DNA from: Cloacimonetes bacterium UBA3541
GTDB lineage: Bacteria > Cloacimonadota > Cloacimonadia > Cloacimonadales > Cloacimonadaceae
Reading direction: 5' to 3'
Length of the DNA: 38,262 bases
Assembly: GCA_002376725.1 (NCBI GenBank)
Contig: DFOM01000051.1
Span: 1 to 38,262, forward strand
Shown: positions 1 to 7,752 of the stretch, in pieces
Layout: every line of letters begins with the position of its first letter
How positions within the stretch are numbered: the stretch's first letter is position 1
Notes under the pieces: model-generated
Databases searched by the model: none
Seen by the model: only the letters and a program-made list of their open reading frames with translations
What the model was told of the DNA's origin: nothing
Program-made: the position numbers and the translations under genes

Positions 1-278
1 AATCCTTCATTCCCATCTGCTACATAGGCAATATTAGTAGAGAGAAAAAGAGAGCAATAAGCATATGGAACATAAGCGTCTAAAAGAACTGGAATATGAG
101 GATTGGAAACATCTATAATTTTTAATTCTGCCCAATTATATGCTACATAGGCAATATTGTTATAAATAGTAATGAAGTATGCATCACCAGGTGTATAGTA
201 ATCCCCAATTTTAAAGCATACTGCACTGAAAGGCAATATAAATGACACAACCATCAAAAATAAAACAATCTTTTTCAT
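1..278 (-). CDS. LVIVD-repeat secreted protein, N-terminal part (runs off the window)
   Basis: The reading frame opens at an ATG (276-278 on the minus strand) and stays open to the window edge, giving 92 codons of an incomplete gene. An AGGGG Shine-Dalgarno lies 8 nt before the ATG. The first ~20 residues (MKKIVLFLMVVSFILPFSAV) form a typical signal peptide. Two copies of an 'N-I-A-Y-V-A' strand follow, one joined to 'LKIIDVSNPHIPVLLDAY'. That is the pattern of LVIVD repeats, which form beta-propeller-like surface proteins. Role unknown; probably exported. Only the start is visible, so repeat number and any C-terminal sorting tail cannot be judged. Confidence 0.75.
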   Translation of the reverse strand, partial: MKKIVLFLMVVSFILPFSAVCFKIGDYYTPGDAYFITIYNNIAYVAYNWAELKIIDVSNPHIPVLLDAYVPYAYCSLFLSTNIAYVADGNEG

Positions 279-301
279 CCTTCTATCCCCTAATTTTATT
301 A

Positions 302-335
302 AATTATATTTAAAACTCTTTTTATTTTTTGTCAA
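302..335 (-). promoter_or_regulatory. Putative promoter for the LVIVD-repeat gene
   Basis: On the minus strand a perfect TTGACA (forward 330-335) is followed after an A-rich stretch by TAAATATAAT, a plausible -10 region about 17-21 nt downstream. It lies about 25-50 nt before the gene start. The TTGACA is also one arm of an imperfect inverted repeat (329-366). Assigned by motif only. Confidence 0.4.
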
Positions 336-366
336 GAAAAATAAAAATATTTTCTTAAATTGACAA
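329..366. repeat. Imperfect inverted repeat overlapping the promoter
   Basis: TTGTCA (329-334) pairs with TGACAA (361-366), and AAGAAAA (334-340, sharing one base) with TTTTCTT (350-356). The arms are separated by an A/T-rich loop and a short bulge. The arm sequences resemble opposed -35 boxes, so this could be an operator or simply AT-rich symmetry. Confidence 0.4.
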
Positions 367-522
367 CAGAGCTTTTTATCTTCACTCTTTTTAACCAAAT
401 TATTTTTACATTAGAGTTAGTGCAACTTGACAACGAAATCTGCTTGTCTTTTCTAAAAGGCTAATGATTTCGGATATATTAATGTAAATAATCTTCCTTA
501 TAACTTCTTCTCTTCCCAATCT

Positions 523-1398
523 CTATAGTGCTGTTTTTATTATATCTTCCAGCCATAGTAGTACCTCCTTATTAGCATGAACTACAAACTCCTGTCCTCG
601 ACCCCGTGATTGGAAGTAGTCTTTCTTAAAACATTCTGCATTATGACAACTAACATTGCCTTTAAAGAACATCGGTAAATCCCACTTTGATCTCGACATT
701 CCATCTTTTGTTAAAACTAAATTTTTGTTGTATTTGAAAATCCCGGCTCCTGGTAAATCTGGAAATATCGTGAGTTTATCGGAAGCTATATAAATCATGT
801 TATCAATTGATTTGTCTTTAACAAAGTTATGGGGGTGCTGTCTAAGCCACATATCATCAGCATCAGAAATTTGGTTAGCATTCTTACAGCTTCCTACTTC
901 AAACCATCCCCATATAATATGTTTATCAGTGTTGGGAATATATCTATACCCTCTTTCTGGTGTGTTTGTTGTATCTCGAAACCACCCAAAGAAAAGAAAA
1001 ATATCCCCAACACCAACTCTTTCCTTCTTGAGATGAGCCAGAGCATTACCGATTTGACCAAATAATCCTGTGTATTTTGGTGTCGTTACCTGTGAAGCTT
1101 TCGAGAATATTTGTGGATCATTATGACAATATGCTTTATCTAGACCTATCCTCTTCTTTTCTAATACCAAACTTGGATTTCTTTTTGGCAGTAAATGATT
1201 CAAAAGGACATCATAAGACATTCCTGTTTGAGTAACGTGATCTTTGTAGTTACTCCCAGGAACAGATCTATAACTGTCTACTACCTTGTCTAGGTTTTCG
1301 GGAATAGGAAAACTAACAAGTTCACTTCCATCAATTATGGGACTGGGATAACCACCTGCCGTGCTGTCAAATCCCTTGCGACTTAATATTACTTTCAT
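523..1398 (-). CDS. Nmad3-like putative DNA-base hypermodification protein
   Basis: 291 residues with no signal peptide or membrane segment, so cytoplasmic. The start MKVILSRKGFDSTAGGYPSP, followed by 'SFPIPE', matches my memory of the 'nucleotide modification associated domain 3' family, proposed from comparative genomics to take part in hypermodification of DNA bases in phages and bacteria. Other visible blocks are 'GDIFLFFGWFRDT' (~132-144), 'HIIWGWFEVG' (~160-169), 'WLRQHPHNF' and 'SKWDLPMFF'. I see no classical nucleotide-binding motif. The start is the first ATG and keeps the family's N-terminal motif; an AGGA lies about 10 nt upstream. The gene stands alone, between the LVIVD gene and a broken insertion sequence, as expected for a transferred gene. 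Biochemistry of this family is not established; family call moderately confident, function inferred. Confidence 0.65.
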   Translation of the reverse strand: MKVILSRKGFDSTAGGYPSPIIDGSELVSFPIPENLDKVVDSYRSVPGSNYKDHVTQTGMSYDVLLNHLLPKRNPSLVLEKKRIGLDKAYCHNDPQIFSKASQVTTPKYTGLFGQIGNALAHLKKERVGVGDIFLFFGWFRDTTNTPERGYRYIPNTDKHIIWGWFEVGSCKNANQISDADDMWLRQHPHNFVKDKSIDNMIYIASDKLTIFPDLPGAGIFKYNKNLVLTKDGMSRSKWDLPMFFKGNVSCHNAECFKKDYFQSRGRGQEFVVHANKEVLLWLEDIIKTAL

Positions 1399-1830
1399 TG
1401 TGTCTTCATCCTAATATACTCCTGATGTATATGTATTCTAAACAACAGTGTTATCTGATAATGTTTTCAACTTTCACATACAGAGATACTACATTATCTA
1501 TGCTCATCTATAATAATTATTTATATTTCACTTTATAAAAAGATAACAAGCGAGATTCCCACACATAACAATACTATGGGAATTAAGCAGCCTCCGCTTG
1601 CTCGATCCAATACTTTCCTGCTTTTGGCCAATTCTTTGTTCATCTGCTTCGTCCAGCATAACGTTCATAATCCATCTCGTTTGAGATATTGATCCAATTC
1701 AATTGGTTCACCGCAGTTTCTGCATTTTTCTATGGTATTTTCCTATATGATAATTCTATTAAGGCAAGAGATTCTGAGCCGTTAACATTTGTAAGCAATG
1801 ATCTTAGTAACCCCAAAAATGTCAATTGTT
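1399..1830. other. 432-bp non-coding or decayed stretch with a zinc-ribbon/TM fragment
   Basis: No intact gene seen. On the minus strand, roughly 1745 to 1533, one frame reads 'CRNCGEPIELDQYLKRDGL', then a TGA stop, then '...KELAKSRKVLDRASGGCLIPIVLLCVGISLVIFL' before a second stop. This looks like a small zinc-ribbon (CxxC) protein with a C-terminal membrane helix, inactivated by one stop codon. No ATG fits its start. The transposase termini should also lie in this interval, but I could not identify them. Confidence 0.3.
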
Positions 1831-2953
1831 TTATTCATCATATTTGGGTGATAAAGGCAAAAAGTTTCCCCTCTTGATCTTCTTTCCCATAAGAGGGATA
1901 TAATTGTCAACCACAATGGGTGGTATTAGGGGAATAGATTTGTCTGTATTCAGTTCTGTTTGATAGATTTGTTCAGGATTTTGATTATCTCTACCCCTAT
2001 TGGTTCTATAGGAGTTAAACCATATTTGATATGGAAAAGTTTTAGCCAGGAGTTCTGTTTCGTTATTTGGCTTTTCCGAAATAAAAAACTCCTCCTCAAT
2101 AAGATTATGAAAGGACTCTACATCACTATTATAGGTAGGTCTTCGGCAAGGAATAAGCTTATGTCTTGCCTTATATTTTTCTGTTACTACCTTTTCAAAG
2201 AGAGTAAGTTTCTGACTATAAGGGTTAGTGAACTCTTTACCATTATCAGTTTGGATAGTAATAGTTTCTGTATTAATACCATAATTATGTAGAAAAAAAA
2301 GCAAATAATCAATAAAGATAGCAGTGGCAGTAGATGATTTCTCATGACTGTAAGACAGATAGGTAGCTCCAGTTTTATAATCTCTGGCGGTGATAAGATA
2401 TTCCGGAAGATGGTGTTCCCATCTTTCTGATTTCGTATTCCGGGATATCAGTAAGATACTTTATATCCACCTGAAAACGACTAAACACTCTCTTCTGCTT
2501 CCTCACTTCTTGCATATCCTTTCTTTTCTTATAAGTTTTCCTCTTAGCCTTAATCAATCCTGCTTCCTTCATTACTCTGTGAATGGAGACATGAGAATAA
2601 TTAAGCTCCAGCACTTCCTTAATTCTCCGGGAACCCCAACCCGGATGCCTTTTTCTACATTCCAGAATCTTTAGCTCCGTCTCCTTATCAATCTTGATAG
2701 AACAGTGCTCTTTCTTCCGGGGAAGATCTGACAAACCAGCCTCCTTATTCTCCTGGTATCGCTTCACCCATTTACGCACCGTCTTAACTGTGGTTTGATA
2801 GGCTTGGGCACAGGGCTTTATCCCAGACTTTAGCGCATCCTGAGCCATGTTTAAACGATATCTCTTGACATCTTCCTTATCCATAAAGATTATGTTTTCT
2901 ATATAGGTGTTCATAAAGGTTGCGCTTCCTCTATCTGTCTCAATAACTACCAT
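1831..2953 (-). pseudogene. IS481-like transposase, frameshifted
   Basis: Two minus-strand frames together make one DDE-type transposase. The upstream part (2953 to 2375) has a helix-turn-helix region ('SGIKPCAQAYQTTVKTVRKW'), a second DNA-binding segment ('HPGWGSRRIKEVL...VSIHRVMKEAGL') and the first catalytic Asp in 'FQVDIKYLTDIPEY'. The downstream part carries 'HLPEYLITARDYKTGATYLS', the second Asp ('IQTDNGKEF') and the Glu region ('DVESFHNLIEEEF'). Protein similarity passes from one frame to the next near position 2420 by skipping a single base, with no A6G-type slippery site there. A one-base insertion therefore explains it better than programmed frameshifting. The first ATG at 2953 has an AAAGG 8 nt upstream. 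Terminal inverted repeats were not found. Probably a dead element unless the frameshift is an assembly error. Confidence 0.8.
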
Positions 2954-3057
2954 TTATATAACCTTTAATTTTATTCTTTATAAGTTTTCTTTTGCTTTTA
3001 TTTATTATCTCCGGGTAGGGGATACCCTTTCCCTTTACTAACCATGAGTCGGAGAAG

Positions 3058-3171
3058 ATGACAGAAGATGAGATCAAAACCAGAGTCGATGATGCCTGGG
3101 AATATGGAGACTACAAGGGGATGATCAACTTGATGGCAGAGTTGATCTGCAGGATCGAAAAGAAGCGATAA
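3058..3171 (+). CDS. Small hypothetical ORF, 37 residues
   Basis: Encodes MTEDEIKTRVDDAWEYGDYK and a short helical tail ending in 'RIEKKR'. It is a charged, soluble-looking peptide with amphipathic helix character. A GGAG lies only 3 nt before the ATG, closer than usual, so translation is doubtful. The same frame continues open for 121 codons after the TAA, so this may be the front end of a longer interrupted gene. Not recognised. Confidence 0.3.
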   Translation: MTEDEIKTRVDDAWEYGDYKGMINLMAELICRIEKKR

Positions 3172-3537
3172 TCAACATCTATCCAGTTCATTAACCCGTT
3201 TCTGCCAGGTTTTATCTTTGGCTTGGTTCTATTTGGCGATGGCAAGAAGCTTGTAGAAAGGATCAGTTGTTGTATAGACGTGACTGATCCCGATCATGAT
3301 AGTGACTCTGTTCACATTGAGTTTAACAACGGCTATATAGAGGAAAACATCGCACTCGTTGGTCAGGATGATGTGAGGCAGCTCCTGATACTCTTTATCC
3401 AGAAGAAAGATGAAAGATATTCAAACTTGACATGGAGACACCCAAATCCGATTCTGGTCACAGCCTACAGACCCTACATAGAATGCCCTCCAATATGTGG
3501 TATGCTGACAGTGTTTCCCAAGTTTTATTATTGATAT
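3172..3537 (+). pseudogene. Possible C-terminal part of an interrupted hypothetical gene
   Basis: In frame with the preceding 37-residue ORF and separated from it only by TAA at 3169-3171. It reads '...FGDGKKLVERISCCIDVTD' and on to '...CGMLTVFPKFYY'. No ATG suits it; the nearest start is a TTG at 3223. The opposite strand is an equally good candidate over most of this length, so assignment to either strand is weak. No family recognised. Confidence 0.2.
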
Positions 3538-3547
3538 GCAGAACCCA

Positions 3548-3671
3548 TTTGAAGTTTTCAGTGATAACTTTTAAGTTTTCGGTGATATAAATTTTGGTGA
3601 TTCTGGATAGAAATGCACAGTTTTTACCCATTTGAAATTTTCGGTGATACGATTTGAAGTTTTCACTGATA
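3548..3671. repeat. Five clustered ~19-bp direct repeats (TTTGAAGTTTTCRGTGATA)
   Basis: Copies at 3548-3566, 3570-3587 (two bases diverged), 3589-3602 (partial), 3631-3649 and 3653-3671. The last two are separated by only 3 bases and form a dimer. Copies 1 and 4 are preceded by the same ACCCA. A degenerate dimer recurs at 6466-6504, on the other side of the M28 peptidase gene. Not CRISPR: spacing is irregular and several spacers are only a few bases. Nature unknown. Confidence 0.75.
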
Positions 3672-3718
3672 CATTACAATAGATTTAGGTAGGGAAAGGA
3701 TGTTTAACTATATTTTTA

Positions 3719-3748
3719 TTGACAAATAAGCTTTAGAATATCTAAATA
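3719..3748 (+). promoter_or_regulatory. Possible promoter upstream of the leader ORF / M28 peptidase
   Basis: A perfect TTGACA at 3719-3724 is followed 17-18 nt later by a weak -10 (CTAAAT/TAAATA, 3742-3748). It would drive both the 43-residue ORF at 3754 and the peptidase gene. The -10 match is poor. Confidence 0.3.
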
Positions 3749-3753
3749 TCTCT

Positions 3754-3885
3754 ATGAAGAAAAATAGTTACGGCAAATGGATAAAATGGCTAAAATACCA
3801 TATCATTCCGGTGTATGACACTTTCCCAACGAGAAGAATAAATCAAATGAGAAGAGGACTTTTTTCAGGTAAATATACTGTATAG
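3754..3885 (+). CDS. Possible 43-residue basic leader peptide
   Basis: The ORF encodes MKKNSYGKWIKWLKYHIIPV and continues to '...MRRGLFSGKYTV'. It is rich in Lys, Arg and aromatics. Its TAG stop at 3883-3885 overlaps the AGGAG ribosome-binding site of the following peptidase gene, whose ATG is only 8 nt further on, so the arrangement would couple the two translationally. I see no strong ribosome-binding site in front of it and no family. It could be a true leader ORF or a chance reading frame. Confidence 0.3.
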   Translation: MKKNSYGKWIKWLKYHIIPVYDTFPTRRINQMRRGLFSGKYTV

Positions 3886-3893
3886 GAGAAACA

Positions 3894-6383
3894 ATGAAAA
3901 AGACCTGCTTTTTACTGGCTTTCATTTTAGCAATCGGTTTCTTGTTCGCTCAGTTTTCGGACCCGCAGTCAGATATTTTAGATTTAATTTCTTTGGTGAA
4001 TGCCGATACTTTAAGAGCTTATGTTCAACACCTGCAGGATTATCAAACCCGTTATGCTCTGGCAGATAATCATTTAGAGGTTGCAAATTGGTTGAAAGGT
4101 CAATTTGAAAGTTATGGTTTTACCAATACTTGGATGCAGGAATATCAGCATAATAATACTACTCAATATAATGTAATTGCCACTATTCCTGGATATTTAT
4201 ATCCGGATCTTTATATCATCGTAGGAGGACATTATGATTCATATTCTGCCAATTCCGATTCTTATGTCTTTGCTCCCGGTGCAGATGATAATGCCAGTGG
4301 CACGGCAGGTGTATTAGAAATTGCCAGGGTGATGATGGCGATAGGATATCAGCCAAAATTTTCCATTCGTTTTATCGCTTTTAGTGCTGAAGAAGGTAAT
4401 GGTTGGGGTTCTGAAGCGTATTGCAATTACGCCATCAATGCGAATCAGGAAATAAGAGTGATGCTCAATCTGGATATGATAGCGAATAATTTGCAGACCA
4501 GCCAAGAGTTTCGGGTTATGCCTTATCAAGGTTCTGAAGAATATAGTTATGAAACAATAAGAATTGCCCAACAATATAGTTATTATCAACCGGTTTTGGG
4601 AGAGACGGGTATGGGTTCCGATAGCTATATCTTTTCCGAAAACGGCTTTAATGCCGTATTTTTCTTTGAACGCTATCTCAATCCCTATCTCCATAGCAGG
4701 GATGATTTGATTGATTATCTGGATTTTCAGTATGCCAGTGAAATAGTTCGGGCAGCCACTGCTGCTACTGTTATATTTGCTAATCAGCCCTTTCCGGTGA
4801 ATAATATTCAAGTTTATAATCCCGGAACAGGAAACTCTTTACTGGCAATATGGGATAGTTCTTCCGATCCGGAAGTAACTAAATATGCAGTGTATTATGG
4901 AACAGAAATCGATTCAATGACTTTTTGGCAATATATAAATGAAAACCAATGTATTATTAGTGGACTTGAGGAAGGACAATCTTATTACATAGCTGTTTGT
5001 AATGTAAATGAGGCCGGCTTAACAAGTATCCGTAAATATGGAAGCGGCACACCTTTTTCGGTTCCTGCAGCGCCAAATTTAATTGCCGATTTTCCAGATA
5101 GACATTCTATAACTATTACTTGGCAACCCAATTCGGAATTGGATATAGCAAGCTATAGTATCTATCGTTCTCTGGGTTCAAACACAACGGAAACAATGAT
5201 TGCTACTGTTCCTGTCCCTGATACTTCTTATACCGATACGGATGTAAAAAGTAATGAGGAATATTATTACTATCGTCTTTCTGCCAATGATTCGGAGGGA
5301 AATCAAAGTCCCTACTCTTCACCTTTGGCAAGTAGAATGGTTTCCTTGGATAGAGGTATTTATGTGATAGACGAGAGCAAGAATTTAAGCGGAACAAATC
5401 CTTTTCAACCGACTGATGAGGCAGTAGATAATTTTTACAATGATCTTTTAAAGAATTATGAAAACATCTCCCTATTGGACCTGGAAGAACAAACCGGAAC
5501 CCTGAAATTGGCAGATATCGGTATCTATTCATCTATTTTGTGGCATGGCAATGATATTGGCGATAATACCTATCCTTACGAAATTCGTGATATTCTAGGG
5601 GAATATATTCGGTTGGGAGGAAATATATTTTTCATTGTCTATTATCCGAGTAAGGCATTTGAATTGAATGCGGGATATCCGGCATCCTTTTCTGAAGACA
5701 GTTTTATCAATGAGGTTTTGGGCATCGGAGGGGTAAATTACAGTGTGCAGAGCCGTTTTAAATATGCTATTCCTAACAATGAAAATTATCCTGCTCTCCA
5801 AGTTGACAGTTTAAAAACCATATCCTCCTGGCATAGTCATATCTTTGGCGTGGAGGGAATGGAACCTGTAAATCCGGAAGAGAGTATTTATCTGTATGGT
5901 TCCGATTATAGCCCAGAAAGCAACCAGGGCACCTTAAACGGAAAAAGTGTAGGTATTCATTGCTACTATGGAGAAGGTCAGGTATTATGTTTAAGTTTCC
6001 CTCTCTACAATATGCAGGCGTCATCTGCCCAAGATTTGATTGATTATGTCTTTACTAACCTTTTTCAGGAATCGACCAAACCTAATATTCCAATACCACC
6101 AGTAACAGGACTTAGATTATTGCCAAATTATCCTAATCCCTTTGTAAATGAAACAACTTTTACTGTGGAAAATGCCGATCCAGAAAAGTTAATGAATATT
6201 AAAATCTACAACCTTAAAGGACAGTTAGTTCAAACTATTTTTAATGGATATCCTCTTCAGGATATGCAATTTACTTGGAATGGAAAAGATACTACAGAAA
6301 GAAACACAAGCTCTGGAATTTACTTCGTGAAAGTATCCTCAGGTAAAGAGAAAGTAATTGCTAAAATAATCAAAATAAAATAA
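3894..6383 (+). CDS. Secreted M28-family zinc peptidase with C-terminal sorting-type domain
   Basis: 829 residues. Residues 1-19 are a signal peptide. Residues ~35-300 form an M28 (aminopeptidase-type, di-zinc) domain with the expected ligands: H113 and D115 in 'GGHYDS', D131 in 'GADDNASG', the E166-E167 pair in 'SAEEGNGWGSEAY', D194 in 'LNLDM' and H267 in 'LHSRDD'. Two fibronectin-III-like segments follow (~300-480), then an uncharacterised middle (~490-735). The C-terminus 'LLPNYPNPF...KIYNLKGQLV...GIYFVKVSSG' (~750-829) is the FlgD-like tail used by type IX-style secretion in FCB bacteria. Predicted to be exported and to trim amino acids from external peptides. AGGAG precedes the ATG. The last codons lie in a 14-bp tandem duplication that continues past the stop. 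Confidence 0.88.
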   Translation: MKKTCFLLAFILAIGFLFAQFSDPQSDILDLISLVNADTLRAYVQHLQDYQTRYALADNHLEVANWLKGQFESYGFTNTWMQEYQHNNTTQYNVIATIPGYLYPDLYIIVGGHYDSYSANSDSYVFAPGADDNASGTAGVLEIARVMMAIGYQPKFSIRFIAFSAEEGNGWGSEAYCNYAINANQEIRVMLNLDMIANNLQTSQEFRVMPYQGSEEYSYETIRIAQQYSYYQPVLGETGMGSDSYIFSENGFNAVFFFERYLNPYLHSRDDLIDYLDFQYASEIVRAATAATVIFANQPFPVNNIQVYNPGTGNSLLAIWDSSSDPEVTKYAVYYGTEIDSMTFWQYINENQCIISGLEEGQSYYIAVCNVNEAGLTSIRKYGSGTPFSVPAAPNLIADFPDRHSITITWQPNSELDIASYSIYRSLGSNTTETMIATVPVPDTSYTDTDVKSNEEYYYYRLSANDSEGNQSPYSSPLASRMVSLDRGIYVIDESKNLSGTNPFQPTDEAVDNFYNDLLKNYENISLLDLEEQTGTLKLADIGIYSSILWHGNDIGDNTYPYEIRDILGEYIRLGGNIFFIVYYPSKAFELNAGYPASFSEDSFINEVLGIGGVNYSVQSRFKYAIPNNENYPALQVDSLKTISSWHSHIFGVEGMEPVNPEESIYLYGSDYSPESNQGTLNGKSVGIHCYYGEGQVLCLSFPLYNMQASSAQDLIDYVFTNLFQESTKPNIPIPPVTGLRLLPNYPNPFVNETTFTVENADPEKLMNIKIYNLKGQLVQTIFNGYPLQDMQFTWNGKDTTERNTSSGIYFVKVSSGKEKVIAKIIKIK

Positions 6384-6398
6384 TCAAAATAAAATAAT
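6366..6398. repeat. 14-bp tandem duplication across the stop codon
   Basis: The unit ATAATCAAAATAAA occurs at 6366-6379 and 6380-6393, with a partial third copy to 6398. The peptidase stop codon falls at the start of the second unit. Probably replication slippage. Confidence 0.7.
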
Positions 6399-6465
6399 TA
6401 CCCCCACCAACAACTACCAATTACATTCCTTAAACTTTTCCCTAAAGATTCCTTATTCCCGTTTT

Positions 6466-6504
6466 TTTGAAAAATTGGTGATATGATTTGAAAAAATAAG
6501 TGAG
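6466..6504. repeat. Degenerate copy of the 3631-3671 repeat dimer
   Basis: TTTGAAAAATTGGTGATA (6466-6483), then TGATTTGAAAAAATAAGTGA, follows the same layout as the dimer at 3631-3671 (TTTGAAATTTTCGGTGATA, then CGATTTGAAGTTTTCACTGA), including the near-identical joint. It places related repeats on both sides of the peptidase gene. Confidence 0.5.
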
Positions 6505-6576
6505 AACGCATAAAAATACAAGCAGAAATAAGAAAAATCTTGACAAGAGGCTGGTTTATGGATTTAAGAAAAGATT

Positions 6577-7752
6577 ATGGCTATTATTGTAAAGAAATTT
6601 GGTGGTACTTCTCTGGGAAGTATAGATTTGATATGCAATATTGCTCACAGAATTGCATTAGAAGCAGGAAAAGGTGATTCATTAGTCTTAATAGTTTCTG
6701 CAATGGCAAAAACTACTGATGAACTAATAAATCTGGCATATCAAATAAGTGAACATCCTTCCCGAAGAGAATTGGATATGCTACTAACCGCTGGAGAAAG
6801 GATCAGTATGTCCCTTCTTTCTTTAGCATTACAGGAAGAAGGTTATTCCTCAATCTCTTTCACTGGTTCTCAAAGTGGAATTATAACTGATGAAAGGCAT
6901 GGCAATGCCCGGATTTTGAATGTAAATGCCTTCAGAATCAAAGAGGAATTGGAAAAAGGAAAAATTGTTATTGTAGCAGGATTTCAAGGTGTCAGTCAGA
7001 AAAAAGAAATTACTACTTTAGGAAGAGGTGGTTCAGATACTTCTGCTGTAGCATTAGCTTGTTATCTTCAAGCAAATAAATGTGAAATCTATACTGATGT
7101 TGATGGCATCTATACAGCCGATCCTAGGATAGTTCCAGATGCAAAATTAATTCCTGCTTTGGATTATTCTCAGATATTAGCTTTGAGTTATAATGGTTTC
7201 AAGGTAATTCACTCTAGAGCAGTGGAATTTGCCTATAAATATAATATCCCTGTAGAAGTAAAGAGTTCCTTTACTTTTGCTCCAGGCACAATGTTGGTTA
7301 ACGAAAAAAGTTTTAAAGAGGAAGATATGGAAGAAAGACACATAACTGCTATTGCGCATAAAGAAAACCTTATAAGCTACATTTTACCGGAAACGGAAAA
7401 AAGCATTCATTTATTAAAAAACTGGAACTGGGAAATTTTCAAATATACAGTAACAGATCAACAAATAGAGTTAATCATAGAAGACAAATATGATAAAGAA
7501 ATCCGTTATCTTCTAAACCAAAACGAAATATCCATTCTTAAAACTGAAACTGGAATCGGTTATGTAACTCTGGTCGGTCTAGGAATAAATCTTGATCCAA
7601 GCTTTTTAGCTGAAACTCTCACGCTTTGTCACCCTTTCCATATCAAACGCATTCAGCATAGCGAGAAGACAATAGAGTTAATGCTTCCAAGCTCTGAAGT
7701 TAAAGATTGTGTCTGCACTCTTCATTCTGCCTTTATCGGAAGTGAAAAATGA
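6577..7752 (+). CDS. Aspartate kinase
   Basis: 391 residues, slightly shorter than the common 400-450. Phosphorylates L-aspartate, the first step towards lysine, threonine and methionine. The amino-acid-kinase domain shows 'KKFGGTS' (residues 6-12), 'TTLGRGGSDTSAVAL' (~147-160) and 'TDVDGIYTADPR' (~173-184). The C-terminal ~130 residues are the usual place for ACT regulatory domains; similarity there is weaker, so the feedback ligand cannot be predicted. No homoserine dehydrogenase domain, so monofunctional. The ribosome-binding site is weak (AAGAAAAG). First gene of a + strand operon; its stop overlaps the metG start by 4 bp (ATGA), which suggests coupled translation. Confidence 0.93.
   Translation: MAIIVKKFGGTSLGSIDLICNIAHRIALEAGKGDSLVLIVSAMAKTTDELINLAYQISEHPSRRELDMLLTAGERISMSLLSLALQEEGYSSISFTGSQSGIITDERHGNARILNVNAFRIKEELEKGKIVIVAGFQGVSQKKEITTLGRGGSDTSAVALACYLQANKCEIYTDVDGIYTADPRIVPDAKLIPALDYSQILALSYNGFKVIHSRAVEFAYKYNIPVEVKSSFTFAPGTMLVNEKSFKEEDMEERHITAIAHKENLISYILPETEKSIHLLKNWNWEIFKYTVTDQQIELIIEDKYDKEIRYLLNQNEISILKTETGIGYVTLVGLGINLDPSFLAETLTLCHPFHIKRIQHSEKTIELMLPSSEVKDCVCTLHSAFIGSEK

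Larger units (their letters stand above)
2954..3540. other. Upstream of the transposase: ambiguous, probably decayed coding DNA
   Basis: No gene can be called with confidence. On the plus strand one frame gives a 37-residue ORF (3058-3171), a TAA, then a further open stretch to 3534. On the minus strand a frame from 3420 to 3172 reads protein-like ('LDKEYQELPHIILTNECDVF', '...YTTTDPFYKLLAIAK', stop, 'NQAKDKTWQKRVNELDRC'). Both strands read open over the same bases and each has one internal stop. By eye the stretch is less AT-rich than its surroundings. A small hairpin GGGTA/TACCC sits at 3013-3027. Most likely an acquired gene in decay. Confidence 0.35.

Noticed and set aside
2375..2430. Programmed frameshift in the transposase
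   Set aside because: The shift lies inside the catalytic domain, needs a one-base skip, and lacks the A-rich slippery site usual for orfA/orfB frameshifting.
3548..3671. Short direct repeats as a CRISPR array
   Set aside because: Repeats are ~19 bp with irregular gaps, some of only a few bases, and diverge in sequence; no cas genes nearby.
4314..4811. 165-codon minus-strand open frame inside the M28 peptidase
   Set aside because: Antisense shadow of a gene with all catalytic motifs intact; no similarity or ribosome-binding site of its own.
6540..6568. TTGACA upstream of the aspartokinase as its promoter
   Set aside because: A -10 at normal spacing would place the transcription start almost on the ATG; no supporting -10 match.
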